Of a DNA stretch of 64,000 nucleotides, positions 54,186 to 63,134 are shown piece after piece. The stretch is taken from contig JAEUUZ010000019.1 in the NCBI GenBank assembly GCA_016786765.1, positions 62,001-126,000 of the forward strand, in the 5' to 3' direction. The position numbers and the translations under genes were made by a program. The notes beneath the pieces were generated by a model that was given only the letters and a program-made list of their open reading frames with translations, did not search any database and had not been told where the DNA came from. The DNA comes from Chitinophagales bacterium (GTDB lineage: Bacteria > Bacteroidota > Bacteroidia > Chitinophagales > LD1). Each line of letters starts with the position of its first letter. Position 1 is the stretch's first letter.

Positions 54186-56150
54186 ATGAAAAATATTTCG
54201 ATCAAACAGGGACTGCTTGTTGCAGTCGGGATACTATCGGCAGGGCTCTTCAATAGTTGCAAGCCACCGAAAGTAGATTCAGCAATGGCAGGAGACGCTG
54301 CCAAAAAAGTATATGTAGCTCCTGGCAAGAAGGATGAATTGTATTTATTCACTTCAGGTGGTTTCAGTGGTCAAGTTGGGGTCTATGGATTGCCTTCCGG
54401 CAGAATGTTGAAAAACGTACCTGTATTTTCTCAAGATGCAGAAACTGGTTATGGCTACAGCGAAGAAACAAAACCGATGCTAATGACTTCGCACGGGTAT
54501 ACTCCTTGGGATGACAGCCACCATCCGCAATTATCGCGCACCGATGGACAAGATGATGGTCGTTGGTTATTCATTAATGCCAACAATACACCACGTATAG
54601 CGCGAATGGATTTAGGCATTTTCAAAACAACAGAAATAATAGAGTTGCCTAACTGTGGAGGAAATCACGCATCCCCATTCACAACACAAAACACAGAGTA
54701 TGTTGTTGGTGCTTCGAGATTCTCGGTACCATACGATAAAGATGGCGATGCCTCTATTGCAGAATACAAAGACAAATTTAAAGGCACTATTTCGTTTGTA
54801 AAAGTTGATAAAGAAACGGGTAACATGAAATTGAATTTCCAATTGCTTGTGCCGGGTGTAGACTACGACTTAGCAAGAGCAGGAAAAGCAGCATCACACG
54901 GTTGGGTATTTTTCAGTTGCTACAACAGTGAAAAAGCACACACGCTTTTAGAAGTAAATGCTTCGCAACGCGACAAAGACTTCATTATGGCCGTGAACTG
55001 GAAAAAAGCAGAGGAATATCTATCTCAAGGAAAAGGCATGAAATGGGCAGCTAACTATGCGCATAACGTAATGGATGAAAAAACACATACTGCTACTTCA
55101 ACAATGGAAAAAGAAGTAACCGTTTTAGATGTGAAAGATTTACCGGGTGTTTGTTATTTTATTCCATGTCCGAAATCTCCACACGGTTGCGATGTTGATC
55201 CAACAGGTGAATATATTTGTGCTTCAGGAAAATTGGCCGCTGTTATTCCTGTATACTCATTCAGCAAAATGATTAAGGCTATTGATGCGAAAACATTTGA
55301 TGGCGATTATGATGGTATTCCGGTAATTAAGTACGAAGCCGCATTAGATGGTGAAGTTGAAAAACCGGGTTTAGGTCCATTACACACTGAATTCGATAAC
55401 GAAGGCAATGCATACACATCCTTCTTTGTTTCTTCAGAAATTGTAAAATGGAATGTAAAAAGCAAACAAGTCTTAGATAGAGTTCCAACGTATTACTCTA
55501 TTGGCCACTTGTGTGTGCCAATGGGCGATAACATCAAACCGTATGGCAAATATGTAATTGCATTAAACAAAATTACGAAAGATCGCTACTTACCTACAGG
55601 GCCTGAGTTAACGCAATCGGCTCAACTCTATTCCATTGATGGTCCTAAAATGCAATTGTTACTTGACTTCCCTACCATTGGCGAACCGCACTATGCACAA
55701 GCTATTCCGGCTGAGTTGGTAACACGTCACGAAGTTAAGTTCTACAAATTAGACAACAACAATCACAAATATGCTGCGAAAAACGAAAAAGAAGCAAAAG
55801 TGGTTCGCAACGGAAATGATGTACACGTGTACATGACAGCCATTCGTTCACACTTTACACCCGATAATATTGAAGGGGTAAAAGTTGGAGATGTGGTGTA
55901 CTTCCACGTAACCAACCTTGAACAAGATTGGGATGTACCGCACGGATTTGCTGTAAAAGGAGCGCTTAACTCTGAGTTATTGGTTCTTCCGGGTGAAACA
56001 TCTACAATCAAATGGGTTCCTGATCATGCAGGGGTTTATCCAATGTATTGCACCGATTTCTGTTCAGCTCTACACCAAGAAATGCAGGGTTATGTGCGGG
56101 TTTCGCCTGCCGGCACCAATACTGCTATAAAATTCTCTACAGGCGACTAG
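54186..56150 (+). CDS. nosZ: Nitrous oxide reductase, Sec-type (clade II)
   Basis: Reduces N2O to N2 in the periplasm at a CuZ cluster with electrons entering at CuA. The 654 residues start with a Sec-type lipoprotein signal (Cys25 in LFNSC; no twin-arginine motif). A seven-bladed propeller follows with CuZ ligands such as the pair in DSHHPQLS. The C-terminal cupredoxin domain holds the CuA set Cys622, Cys626, His630 and Met633 in CTDFCSALHQEM. The missing TAT signal and gene order place it in clade II. It follows the cytochrome c and precedes an uncharacterised membrane gene. Confidence 0.98.
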   Translation: MKNISIKQGLLVAVGILSAGLFNSCKPPKVDSAMAGDAAKKVYVAPGKKDELYLFTSGGFSGQVGVYGLPSGRMLKNVPVFSQDAETGYGYSEETKPMLMTSHGYTPWDDSHHPQLSRTDGQDDGRWLFINANNTPRIARMDLGIFKTTEIIELPNCGGNHASPFTTQNTEYVVGASRFSVPYDKDGDASIAEYKDKFKGTISFVKVDKETGNMKLNFQLLVPGVDYDLARAGKAASHGWVFFSCYNSEKAHTLLEVNASQRDKDFIMAVNWKKAEEYLSQGKGMKWAANYAHNVMDEKTHTATSTMEKEVTVLDVKDLPGVCYFIPCPKSPHGCDVDPTGEYICASGKLAAVIPVYSFSKMIKAIDAKTFDGDYDGIPVIKYEAALDGEVEKPGLGPLHTEFDNEGNAYTSFFVSSEIVKWNVKSKQVLDRVPTYYSIGHLCVPMGDNIKPYGKYVIALNKITKDRYLPTGPELTQSAQLYSIDGPKMQLLLDFPTIGEPHYAQAIPAELVTRHEVKFYKLDNNNHKYAAKNEKEAKVVRNGNDVHVYMTAIRSHFTPDNIEGVKVGDVVYFHVTNLEQDWDVPHGFAVKGALNSELLVLPGETSTIKWVPDHAGVYPMYCTDFCSALHQEMQGYVRVSPAGTNTAIKFSTGD

Positions 56151-56163
56151 GTTCATAATTGAC

Positions 56164-56198
56164 AAGGAGGAGGTCTGTTTAGGCTTCCTCCTTTTTTT
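56164..56198 (+). terminator. Hairpin after nosZ, possible attenuator
   Basis: AAGGAGGA (56164-56171) pairs with its exact complement TCCTCCTT (56186-56193), 14-base loop that can add more pairs, then a T-run to 56198. It separates nosZ from the accessory genes starting at 56250, so it may let nosZ be expressed above them. Confidence 0.7.
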
Positions 56199-56249
56199 CT
56201 CCACTTATTGTACGCAAGTTCATGAAACGTACAACGCTCAAACTCTTAT

Positions 56250-56822
56250 ATGTCGAAACTTAAAACATATACACGAATCATCATTTTTGTTTGCGCATTA
56301 GGGATGATTCCTGCCAACTATCTTTCAGTATGGCAGATACAACTCGAGGCACCACAATATCCGGAAGGATTAAAAATGGAAATTTGGAGTCATAAAATTG
56401 CAGGTGATTTCGATAAGATAAATGGCTTGAATCACTACATTGGTATGGCAGAAATAAAGCAAGAAAACTTTCCTGAGTTTAAAGTTATGCCCTGGTTGAT
56501 TTGGTTGTTTGTTGCATTTGGACTACTTACTGCTTTAGTAGGCAAACGGTTTTTGCTCTGGATATACGTTATTATTCTTTCTGCTAGCGGAGCATGGGGG
56601 ATCTACGATTTCTGGAATTGGGAATACCAATACGGACATAATTTAAATCCGCATGCAGCCATCAAAATTCCGGGCATGGCTTATCAACCCCCACTAATTG
56701 GTTGGAAACAATTGTTGAACTTTTTAGCCGGATCGTTCCCAGATGTAGGCGGTTGGTTGATTATTGGTGCATCGGTAATTATTGTGGGTGTTTTAGTATT
56801 CGAACAATTCAGAAAAAAATAA
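56250..56822 (+). CDS. Uncharacterised nos-cluster membrane protein
   Basis: A 190-residue membrane protein with a helix near the N-terminus (residues 8-27), a soluble loop (about 30-80), two helices in the middle (81-98, 102-120), a polar loop with YQYGHNLNPHAAIKIPGM, and a last helix ending in a basic tail. Histidines and methionines in the loops (NPHAAIKIPGMAY, HYIGMAEI) could bind copper, but that is speculation. It lies between nosZ and nosL, where I recall an unnamed membrane protein in other Bacteroidota nos clusters. Function unknown. Confidence 0.85.
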   Translation: MSKLKTYTRIIIFVCALGMIPANYLSVWQIQLEAPQYPEGLKMEIWSHKIAGDFDKINGLNHYIGMAEIKQENFPEFKVMPWLIWLFVAFGLLTALVGKRFLLWIYVIILSASGAWGIYDFWNWEYQYGHNLNPHAAIKIPGMAYQPPLIGWKQLLNFLAGSFPDVGGWLIIGASVIIVGVLVFEQFRKK

Positions 56823-56832
56823 ATTAAACGCA

Positions 56833-57273
56833 GTGTATAAATTTCTTAAAGCATTACTCTTTATTGTATTTACAGCTATAAGTATTGAATCGTGCAACAA
56901 CGAAACGCCAAAAATTAATTTCGGGAAAGACATGTGTGCCTTTTGTAAAATGACAGTGATTGATGAAAAATTCGGTGCATTGCTCATCAACAACAAAGGG
57001 AAAACATTATGCTTCGATTGCACTGAATGCATGGTAAATTACATGAAGATGGACAAAGATTTTCATCCCGAAAAAATATTAACGATAGACTACTGCAACC
57101 CTAGAATACTCATCGATGCTGAAAAAGCGCATTATCTTCATGGCGAAAACATAAAAAGCCCTATGGGAGGAAACATTGCATCGTTCAAAACAAGAGAAGA
57201 TGCGGAACGCTTTCAAAAAACTTTACAAGGCGATTTAATCCTTTGGAATAAAGTACTTGAAATAAAATTCTGA
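56833..57273 (+). CDS. nosL: NosL, copper-binding accessory lipoprotein
   Basis: Cu(I)-binding lipoprotein that delivers copper for the CuZ site of NosZ. 146 aa from a GTG start at 56833, ten bases after the previous gene. The lipoprotein signal ends IESC (Cys21). The NosL copper motif is MCAFCKM (Cys35, Cys38, Met40), and three more cysteines lie in CFDCTEC (Cys60, Cys63, Cys66), a cluster richer in cysteine than the classical NosL. nosD starts six bases later. Confidence 0.92.
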   Translation: MYKFLKALLFIVFTAISIESCNNETPKINFGKDMCAFCKMTVIDEKFGALLINNKGKTLCFDCTECMVNYMKMDKDFHPEKILTIDYCNPRILIDAEKAHYLHGENIKSPMGGNIASFKTREDAERFQKTLQGDLILWNKVLEIKF

Positions 57274-57278
57274 TATTC

Positions 57279-58514
57279 ATGAAACTTCGATGCTTGTTCT
57301 ATACTCTTTTTTTTTCATTGTTCTGTAAAGCAACAACCGTAACACTTTGTAAAGATTGTCCGGTTCAAAACTTCAAACAAGCATTACAAGTTATAAAACC
57401 CTACGACACCCTTGTTATCAAAAAAGGAACATATACTTGCATCAACGAAACGATATACAAACCCATAACTATTATTGGAGAGAGCCTTCCTGTTTTGGAC
57501 GGGAAACAAATGGATGAAATACTTGTAGTTATGAGTAACGATGTGCATTTGTTTGGATTAGCTATTGCTAACAGCAAATGTGGCAGTATGAAAGATTACG
57601 CAGGTTTAAGAGTTTTCAAAGCGCGTAATGTGATTATAGAAAACTGTCAGCTTACCAATACATTTTTTGGTATTTATCTCAGCGATTCGAAATGTATAAC
57701 CGTAAAAAATTGTTCGGGGAAAGGAGCGCATTATGGTAAAAGCGATACCGGTAACGGAATTCACCTTTGGAAGTGCGATAGTATTAGCATTACAGGCAAT
57801 CATTTGGAAGGACATCGGGATGGGATTTACCTAGAATTTGCAAAACACTGTACCATTGAATCTAATCTATGTGAGCGTAATTTTCGTTATGGTTTGCATT
57901 TCATGTTTTCCGATAACGACACCTATTCGAATAACACTTTCACCGGAAATGGAACAGGTGTAGCGGTAATGTACAGCAAAGGCGTTCATATGTTCAACAA
58001 TAAATTCTTGAATAATTGGGGCGATGCTGCTTACGGCTTGTTACTTAAAGACATGAGCAATGGAATAATTAAAAATAACATCTTCCAAAACAACACCATT
58101 GGAGTAACAATGGAAGGTGGTACAAATATGCGTTTTGAAAAGAATGATTTTGTTCAAAATGGTTATGGATTGAAAGTTATGGCCAACTGCCGACTCGATA
58201 CGTTTGTATTGAACAACTTCTCCGGCAATACTTTTGATGCTTCTACTAACGGAGAATTAAAAGAAAATTTATTCGAAAAAAATTATTGGGATAAATATGA
58301 AGGGTACGATTTGAACCACGATGCGATAGGGGATATCCCCTATCGCCCGGTGAGTTTGTACTCCGTATTAGTTGACCAAATGCCATATGCAATCATGCTG
58401 ATGAGAAGTTTTACCATTGATTTGCTTAACAAAGCAGAGAAAAATATTCCGAGCATAGTACCGGAAACATTCATCGATAATAAGCCCATTATGAAAATGA
58501 TTAAGAGAAGATGA
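57279..58514 (+). CDS. nosD: NosD, periplasmic beta-helix protein
   Basis: Periplasmic partner of the NosFY ABC transporter required for CuZ assembly. The 411 residues have a signal peptide (1-19) and then a right-handed parallel beta-helix made of repeats such as NVIIENCQLTNTFFGIYLSD, SISITGNHLEGHRDGIYL and HCTIESNLCERNFRYGLHF. These are the carbohydrate-binding/sugar-hydrolase-type repeats of NosD. It ends four bases into nosF (ATGA overlap). Confidence 0.96.
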   Translation: MKLRCLFYTLFFSLFCKATTVTLCKDCPVQNFKQALQVIKPYDTLVIKKGTYTCINETIYKPITIIGESLPVLDGKQMDEILVVMSNDVHLFGLAIANSKCGSMKDYAGLRVFKARNVIIENCQLTNTFFGIYLSDSKCITVKNCSGKGAHYGKSDTGNGIHLWKCDSISITGNHLEGHRDGIYLEFAKHCTIESNLCERNFRYGLHFMFSDNDTYSNNTFTGNGTGVAVMYSKGVHMFNNKFLNNWGDAAYGLLLKDMSNGIIKNNIFQNNTIGVTMEGGTNMRFEKNDFVQNGYGLKVMANCRLDTFVLNNFSGNTFDASTNGELKENLFEKNYWDKYEGYDLNHDAIGDIPYRPVSLYSVLVDQMPYAIMLMRSFTIDLLNKAEKNIPSIVPETFIDNKPIMKMIKRR

Positions 58515-59224
58515 TCGAAATACAAAAAATAGAAAAGCAATTCGGTAATTTATCGGTACTCAAAGGAGTAGACGCCTCCTTTAATGCCGGTAATGTGGTG
58601 AGCATTATTGGCCCGAACGGTTCGGGGAAAACAACACTTATTAAATGTATTTTAGGAATGGTAGTTCCCGATAATGGCAGTATACAATTCGCAGGCAAAA
58701 ACATTCTTAACGATTATTCCTATCGACAGCAGTTGGGCTATATGCCGCAAATTGGTCGATATCCAGAAAACATGAAAATGGGTCAGCTTTTTGCGATGAT
58801 GAAAGACCTCCGAAAATCGGCACATGTGTTGGATGAAGAACTTATCAATGAATACCAATTGATGGCTATGCAAGACAAACCCATGCGAACGCTTTCAGGA
58901 GGAACAACACAAAAAGTAAGTGCAGCGCTCGCCTTTCTATTTAACCCAAAAGTATTGATACTGGATGAACCCACTGCTGGCTTAGATCCTCTTGCCGCTG
59001 AAATACTTAAAGCCAAAATAACAAAAGCAAAAGAGGAAGGGAAACTCATCATCATCACTTCACATATTATGAGCGAAGTGGAAGAAATTGCGGATAGCAT
59101 CATGTATCTCTATGAAGGGAAAGTTAACTTTTATAAAACGATTACAAGTTTAAAGCAAGAAACCGGAGAAGAAAAACTAGGAAAAGCCATTGCCAAAATC
59201 ATGAAAAGTCAAAGCCATGCTTAA
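58511..59224 (+). CDS. nosF: NosF, ABC transporter ATPase
   Basis: Cytoplasmic ATPase of the NosDFY complex. The 237 residues contain the Walker A GPNGSGKTT (34-42), the signature LSGGTTQKVSAALAF (with a slightly diverged core) and Walker B VLILDEPTAGLDP, then the H-loop in ITSHIMSEVEEIA. Overlaps nosD by four bases and nosY by eight. Confidence 0.96.
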   Translation: MIEIQKIEKQFGNLSVLKGVDASFNAGNVVSIIGPNGSGKTTLIKCILGMVVPDNGSIQFAGKNILNDYSYRQQLGYMPQIGRYPENMKMGQLFAMMKDLRKSAHVLDEELINEYQLMAMQDKPMRTLSGGTTQKVSAALAFLFNPKVLILDEPTAGLDPLAAEILKAKITKAKEEGKLIIITSHIMSEVEEIADSIMYLYEGKVNFYKTITSLKQETGEEKLGKAIAKIMKSQSHA

Positions 59225-59984
59225 GATTGCCAAATATGTCATTTATGATATACTGAGAAGCAAAGTCCTCATTGCATATACACTGTTCTTACTTGTGATT
59301 TCATTTTCGCTTTTTGCACTAGAAACAGATGGCGCAAAAAGCATTGTGAGTTTGTTAAGCATTGTATTGATTATTGTACCGCTCATTAGTATTATTTTCA
59401 CTACTACCTATTTCTACAACTCTTACGAATTTATTGAATTACTCGTTGCGCAACCATTGGCCCGAAACACTATTTTATTGGGCGAATTTTTAGGCGTAGC
59501 CCTTTCTATGGCGGCTACATTTTTTATCGGCATAGGCATCCCGGTTCTAATTTATGCCTCCTCATCCACCGGAATGATACTGTTACTTGCAGGAATTGTC
59601 TTAACGCTGTCTTTTATCTCTATTGCTTTTTTTGCCTCAGTAGCCATGCGCGATAAAGCCAAAGGAATTGGACTATCGTTGCTTCTATGGTTTTATTTCT
59701 CGGTGATTTATGATGCCATTGTACTTGCGTTTTTATTTTCATTCAGCGATTATCCCCTCGACCGTGCAGTTATAGCCCTAGCATCGCTCAACCCTATAGA
59801 TATGGCGCGCTTAATGGTGTTAATGAAACTCGACATTAGTGCACTAATGGGTTTCACAGGTGCGGTATACAAGCAGTTTTTCGGAAGTAGTTTTGGATTA
59901 TTTTATACAATAGGTATAATGCTCTTCTGGATTACGCTACCTCTTTTGGCATCTGTTCGCATTTTCAAAAAGAAAAATCTGTAA
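59217..59984 (+). CDS. nosY: NosY, ABC transporter permease
   Basis: Membrane part of the NosDFY complex. The 255 residues have six predicted membrane helices, an SYEFIELLVAQPLARNTILLGE segment after helix 2 typical of ABC-2 permeases that couple to the ATPase, and a short basic C-terminus. It is the last gene of the cluster; no nosR- or nosX-like gene follows. Confidence 0.95.
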   Translation: MLKIAKYVIYDILRSKVLIAYTLFLLVISFSLFALETDGAKSIVSLLSIVLIIVPLISIIFTTTYFYNSYEFIELLVAQPLARNTILLGEFLGVALSMAATFFIGIGIPVLIYASSSTGMILLLAGIVLTLSFISIAFFASVAMRDKAKGIGLSLLLWFYFSVIYDAIVLAFLFSFSDYPLDRAVIALASLNPIDMARLMVLMKLDISALMGFTGAVYKQFFGSSFGLFYTIGIMLFWITLPLLASVRIFKKKNL

Positions 59985-60091
59985 AACATTCCCTTTAAAA
60001 AACTATTACACTTAGCCAATAGCAGAACAGCTATAAGCTATTTACTTGGTTTTCACTTTCTAAAAAGTTATTAATCATCAGTCCAAAAACA

Positions 60092-60121
60092 AAAATGACC
60101 GACATTGATGTCAGCCATTTT
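60092..60121 (-). terminator. Terminator for tRNA-Glu
   Basis: Fourteen-base stem (60121-60108 with 60105-60092 on the minus strand, two G-T pairs) with a two-base loop, followed by a T-rich stretch on the minus strand, ten bases past the tRNA 3' end. Confidence 0.75.
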
Positions 60122-60130
60122 GCTTCGAAG

Positions 60131-60202
60131 TAGCTCGTAGGGGAGTCGAACCCCTCTTTAGCGGATGAAAACCGCTTGTCCTAACCGATAGACGAACGAG
60201 CC
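60131..60202 (-). tRNA. tRNA-Glu (anticodon TTC)
   Basis: The minus strand folds as a cloverleaf. The acceptor arm is GGCTCGT with ACGAGCT; the first pair is a G-U in this reading. The D-arm has GGTTAGGAC, the anticodon stem AGCGG/CCGCT carries loop TTTTCAT with anticodon TTC, and the T-arm is GAGGGGTTCGACTCCCC. The 72-base reading includes the discriminator A; CCA is not encoded. It lies between nosY and pgk. Confidence 0.93.
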
Positions 60203-60289
60203 GTATTGAATCGGAGCGCAAATATAGAGTTTCACTTTAATTCTCCAAAAACTTTAAAAAAATTATTTTCGCAATCACAATTTTAGCAT

Positions 60290-61510
60290 ATGTCATTAAA
60301 AACTGTAGACACCATTAATTTTGCCGGAAAACGTGCGCTAATCCGCGTAGACTTTAACGTTCCGCTCGATAAACAATACAACGTAACTGACGATACGCGT
60401 ATTCGTTCAGCCATTCCTACCATCAAAAAAATATTAGCCGATGGAGGTTCGGTGGTGTTGATGAGCCATTTAGGTCGTCCGCTCAAAAAATTGAATGAAG
60501 ATGGATCAGTAAACTTCGAGAAACACTCTTTAAAACACACACTTTCTACTTTAGAAGGCTATTTAGGTGTCAAAGTTCAGTTTGCCACAGATTGTGCCAG
60601 CGAAGAAGCATTCGCACTTTCTGCACATTTAAAAGCAGGCGAAGTGTTATTACTCGAAAACCTCCGTTTTTATAAAGAAGAAGAAAAAGGCGATGCAGCT
60701 TTTGCCGAAAAATTGGCTAAACACGGAGATATCTATGTGAATGATGCCTTTGGTACTGCTCACAGAGCACATGCTTCTACAACAATTGTAGCGAACTATT
60801 TTACGGATGATAAAAAAGTGTTCGGATACTTAATGGCTGCAGAGGTAGCGAATGCCGATAAAGTATACAACAAAGCTGAAAAGCCGTTTACCGCTATTAT
60901 TGGAGGGGCAAAAGTATCAGATAAAATTTTGATTCTGGAAAACTTACTAGATAAAGCAGATAATATTCTGATTGGAGGAGGAATGGCGTATACCTTTTTG
61001 AAAGCATTAGGCAAAAAAATTGGCAACTCGCTCTGCGAGGAAGATAAATTGGATTTAGCCTTAACTATTTTAGAGAAAGCAAAAAGCAAAGGAGTGACCA
61101 TTTATTTGCCGGTGGATCATGTGTTGGCCGATAAATTTGATGCCAACGCAAATACACAAACGGTAAGTGTTGACGACACACCGGATGGCTGGATGGGTCT
61201 TGATATTGCCGAAAAAACGATTGAGCAATATAGTGCCGTTATCACAGCGTCTAAAACAATTCTTTGGAACGGACCAATGGGCGTTTTCGAAATGGAAAAA
61301 TTTCAGAAAGGCACAGTGGCTATAGCCAATGCTGTGGCTGCAGCAACCGGAAACGGGGCATTCTCGCTTGTTGGAGGAGGCGATTCTGTAGCTGCGGTGA
61401 ACCAATTCGGCTTGGCCGACAAAGTAAGTTATGTATCGACCGGTGGAGGTGCATTACTCGAAATTTTCGAAGGCAAAACATTGCCTGGTGTTAAAGCAAT
61501 TACCGGCTGA
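60290..61510 (+). CDS. pgk: Phosphoglycerate kinase
   Basis: Glycolytic enzyme making ATP from 1,3-bisphosphoglycerate. The 406 residues show [13 protein letters not shown] (residues 14-26), [38 protein letters not shown] and the C-terminal nucleotide loop GGGDSVAA and [15 protein letters not shown]. Length and motif order are canonical. It is 87 bases after the tRNA gene and read the other way. Confidence 0.98.
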   Translation: MSLKTVDTINFAGKRALIRVDFNVPLDKQYNVTDDTRIRSAIPTIKKILADGGSVVLMSHLGRPLKKLNEDGSVNFEKHSLKHTLSTLEGYLGVKVQFATDCASEEAFALSAHLKAGEVLLLENLRFYKEEEKGDAAFAEKLAKHGDIYVNDAFGTAHRAHASTTIVANYFTDDKKVFGYLMAAEVANADKVYNKAEKPFTAIIGGAKVSDKILILENLLDKADNILIGGGMAYTFLKALGKKIGNSLCEEDKLDLALTILEKAKSKGVTIYLPVDHVLADKFDANANTQTVSVDDTPDGWMGLDIAEKTIEQYSAVITASKTILWNGPMGVFEMEKFQKGTVAIANAVAAATGNGAFSLVGGGDSVAAVNQFGLADKVSYVSTGGGALLEIFEGKTLPGVKAITG

Positions 61511-61578
61511 TTTGAACCAGTCAAAAATCGTTTCGCTTCAACGAAAACAATATATTTGATAAACTAACAACCAAACGC

Positions 61579-63036
61579 ATGAATAAACGAATACTCTTCC
61601 TTGCATTTTTTGCGCTACTCACTAGCAGAATTACGTTTGCCCAAAATGGCACGTACCCATGGATGGTAGCCTATGGCTTAAGTGGAGCCCAACTCACCAT
61701 TGGTGACGATAAATTCTACAAAGAATATTTCAGAGCAAAGAATTGGAACATTGTTCCAAGTTTGCACTTCAAAGCCAGTCGCCACGTAGGTTACGGATTT
61801 TCGCCACAAGCTACTTTATCGGTAGGATATGCCGAAAGACGTCCGCAAATCGACAATACAGGTGGTGCTTTTGTTGATTTCGATTTAAACATTAAATACA
61901 GTTTTGCAAACGGCTACATTTTGAAAGAAAAATGCTTCTTCGATCCATACATTGTAATTGGCGGTGGAGTGAATTATGTATTAGGCAAAGTGGGCGGTGA
62001 CGTGGATTTGGGATTAGGAACCAACATTTGGATTTTCAAAAACTTCGGAGTGTTTATTCAAGCGTCTTACAATTATGTGCCGCATAAATTTGATGTTGCT
62101 AACCCGCAAGATTTCAGAGGATATATGCACCATACAATGGGTTTTGTAACCCGCTTTGGACAAGGTAAAGACCGCGATAAAGATGGTGTTGCAGATATTG
62201 ACGATAAATGCCCTGATGTACCGGGATTGAAAGAGCTGAGTGGTTGTCCGGATACAGACGGTGATGGCATCACGGATGCTATTGACCTTTGTCCGCTTGT
62301 TCCAGGATTAGCAGCATTTGCAGGTTGCCCTGATACCGATGGTGATGGTATTATCGATAGTCAGGATAAATGCCCAACTGAAGCCGGCACAAAAGAACTG
62401 AATGGTTGCCCTGATAAAGACGGAGATGGAGTTGCCGATAAAGATGATGTATGTCCAACAGTTAAAGGCGTTGCTTCATTGAGAGGCTGCCCGGATAGCG
62501 ATGGCGATGGCTTAGCAGATAAAGACGATAAATGCCCGAATGAAAAAGGACCAATGGTGAGCAATGGATGCCCTGATTCGGATGGTGACGGTATTTCTGA
62601 TAATGAGGATAAATGTCCTACTGTACCGGGAATTGCAGCTAACAATGGCTGTCCTGCAACAGATTTAGCGCCTGAAGTAAAAACCGAAGTGCAAAACAAA
62701 TTGAACTTTGCAGCTAAAAACATTGAGTTCGAAACAGGAAGCGACAGAATCAGAACAACATCGTTTAAAGATTTGGATAATGTTGTGGCTATTATGAATC
62801 AGTACAAAGACTTAAAAGTAAACATTGACGGCCATACGGATAACGTGGGTAAAGAATCGGCCAACGTTGATTTATCAATGCGGAGAGCTATTGCCGTAAA
62901 CGATTATTTGGTGAAAAAAGGAATCAATCAAAACCGCTTAGCAGCCTCAGGTTTTGGTCCTAGCAAACCGGTTGCAACAAACAACACGGCTGAAGGCAGA
63001 CAGAAAAACAGACGGGTAGAATTGAACATTAAGTAG
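61579..63036 (+). CDS. OmpA-family protein with TSP3-type calcium repeats
   Basis: Outer membrane protein of 485 residues. A signal peptide (1-21, ending FAQ) is followed by a barrel-like domain with aromatic strands (about 30-195). Six tandem calcium-binding repeats of the DxDGDGxxDxxDxCP type with a GCPD linker run over about 200-370, and a C-terminal OmpA domain is at about 375-485 (DGHTDNVGKES and RRAIAVNDYL). The repeat array is a rod that spaces the peptidoglycan-binding domain from the barrel. The coding repeats are not CRISPR. A terminator follows. Confidence 0.92.
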   Translation: MNKRILFLAFFALLTSRITFAQNGTYPWMVAYGLSGAQLTIGDDKFYKEYFRAKNWNIVPSLHFKASRHVGYGFSPQATLSVGYAERRPQIDNTGGAFVDFDLNIKYSFANGYILKEKCFFDPYIVIGGGVNYVLGKVGGDVDLGLGTNIWIFKNFGVFIQASYNYVPHKFDVANPQDFRGYMHHTMGFVTRFGQGKDRDKDGVADIDDKCPDVPGLKELSGCPDTDGDGITDAIDLCPLVPGLAAFAGCPDTDGDGIIDSQDKCPTEAGTKELNGCPDKDGDGVADKDDVCPTVKGVASLRGCPDSDGDGLADKDDKCPNEKGPMVSNGCPDSDGDGISDNEDKCPTVPGIAANNGCPATDLAPEVKTEVQNKLNFAAKNIEFETGSDRIRTTSFKDLDNVVAIMNQYKDLKVNIDGHTDNVGKESANVDLSMRRAIAVNDYLVKKGINQNRLAASGFGPSKPVATNNTAEGRQKNRRVELNIK

Positions 63037-63062
63037 ACATTATCAATAATTTACATTCGTTT

Positions 63063-63091
63063 GAAAAGCCATCGAAATTCGGTGGCTTTTC
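63063..63091 (+). terminator. Terminator after the OmpA gene
   Basis: Thirteen-base stem (63063-63075 with 63079-63091, one G-T pair), three-base loop, then TGTTTTT. Confidence 0.85.
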
Positions 63092-63134
63092 TGTTTTTGG
63101 TACATAAGTTGCTAAGTAATGTGAAAACTAAAAA

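Noticed and set aside
62190-62690. Regularly spaced repeats resembling a CRISPR array
   Set aside because: They are the coding sequence of DxDGDG calcium repeats in one open reading frame; repeats are diverged and in frame, with no spacers.
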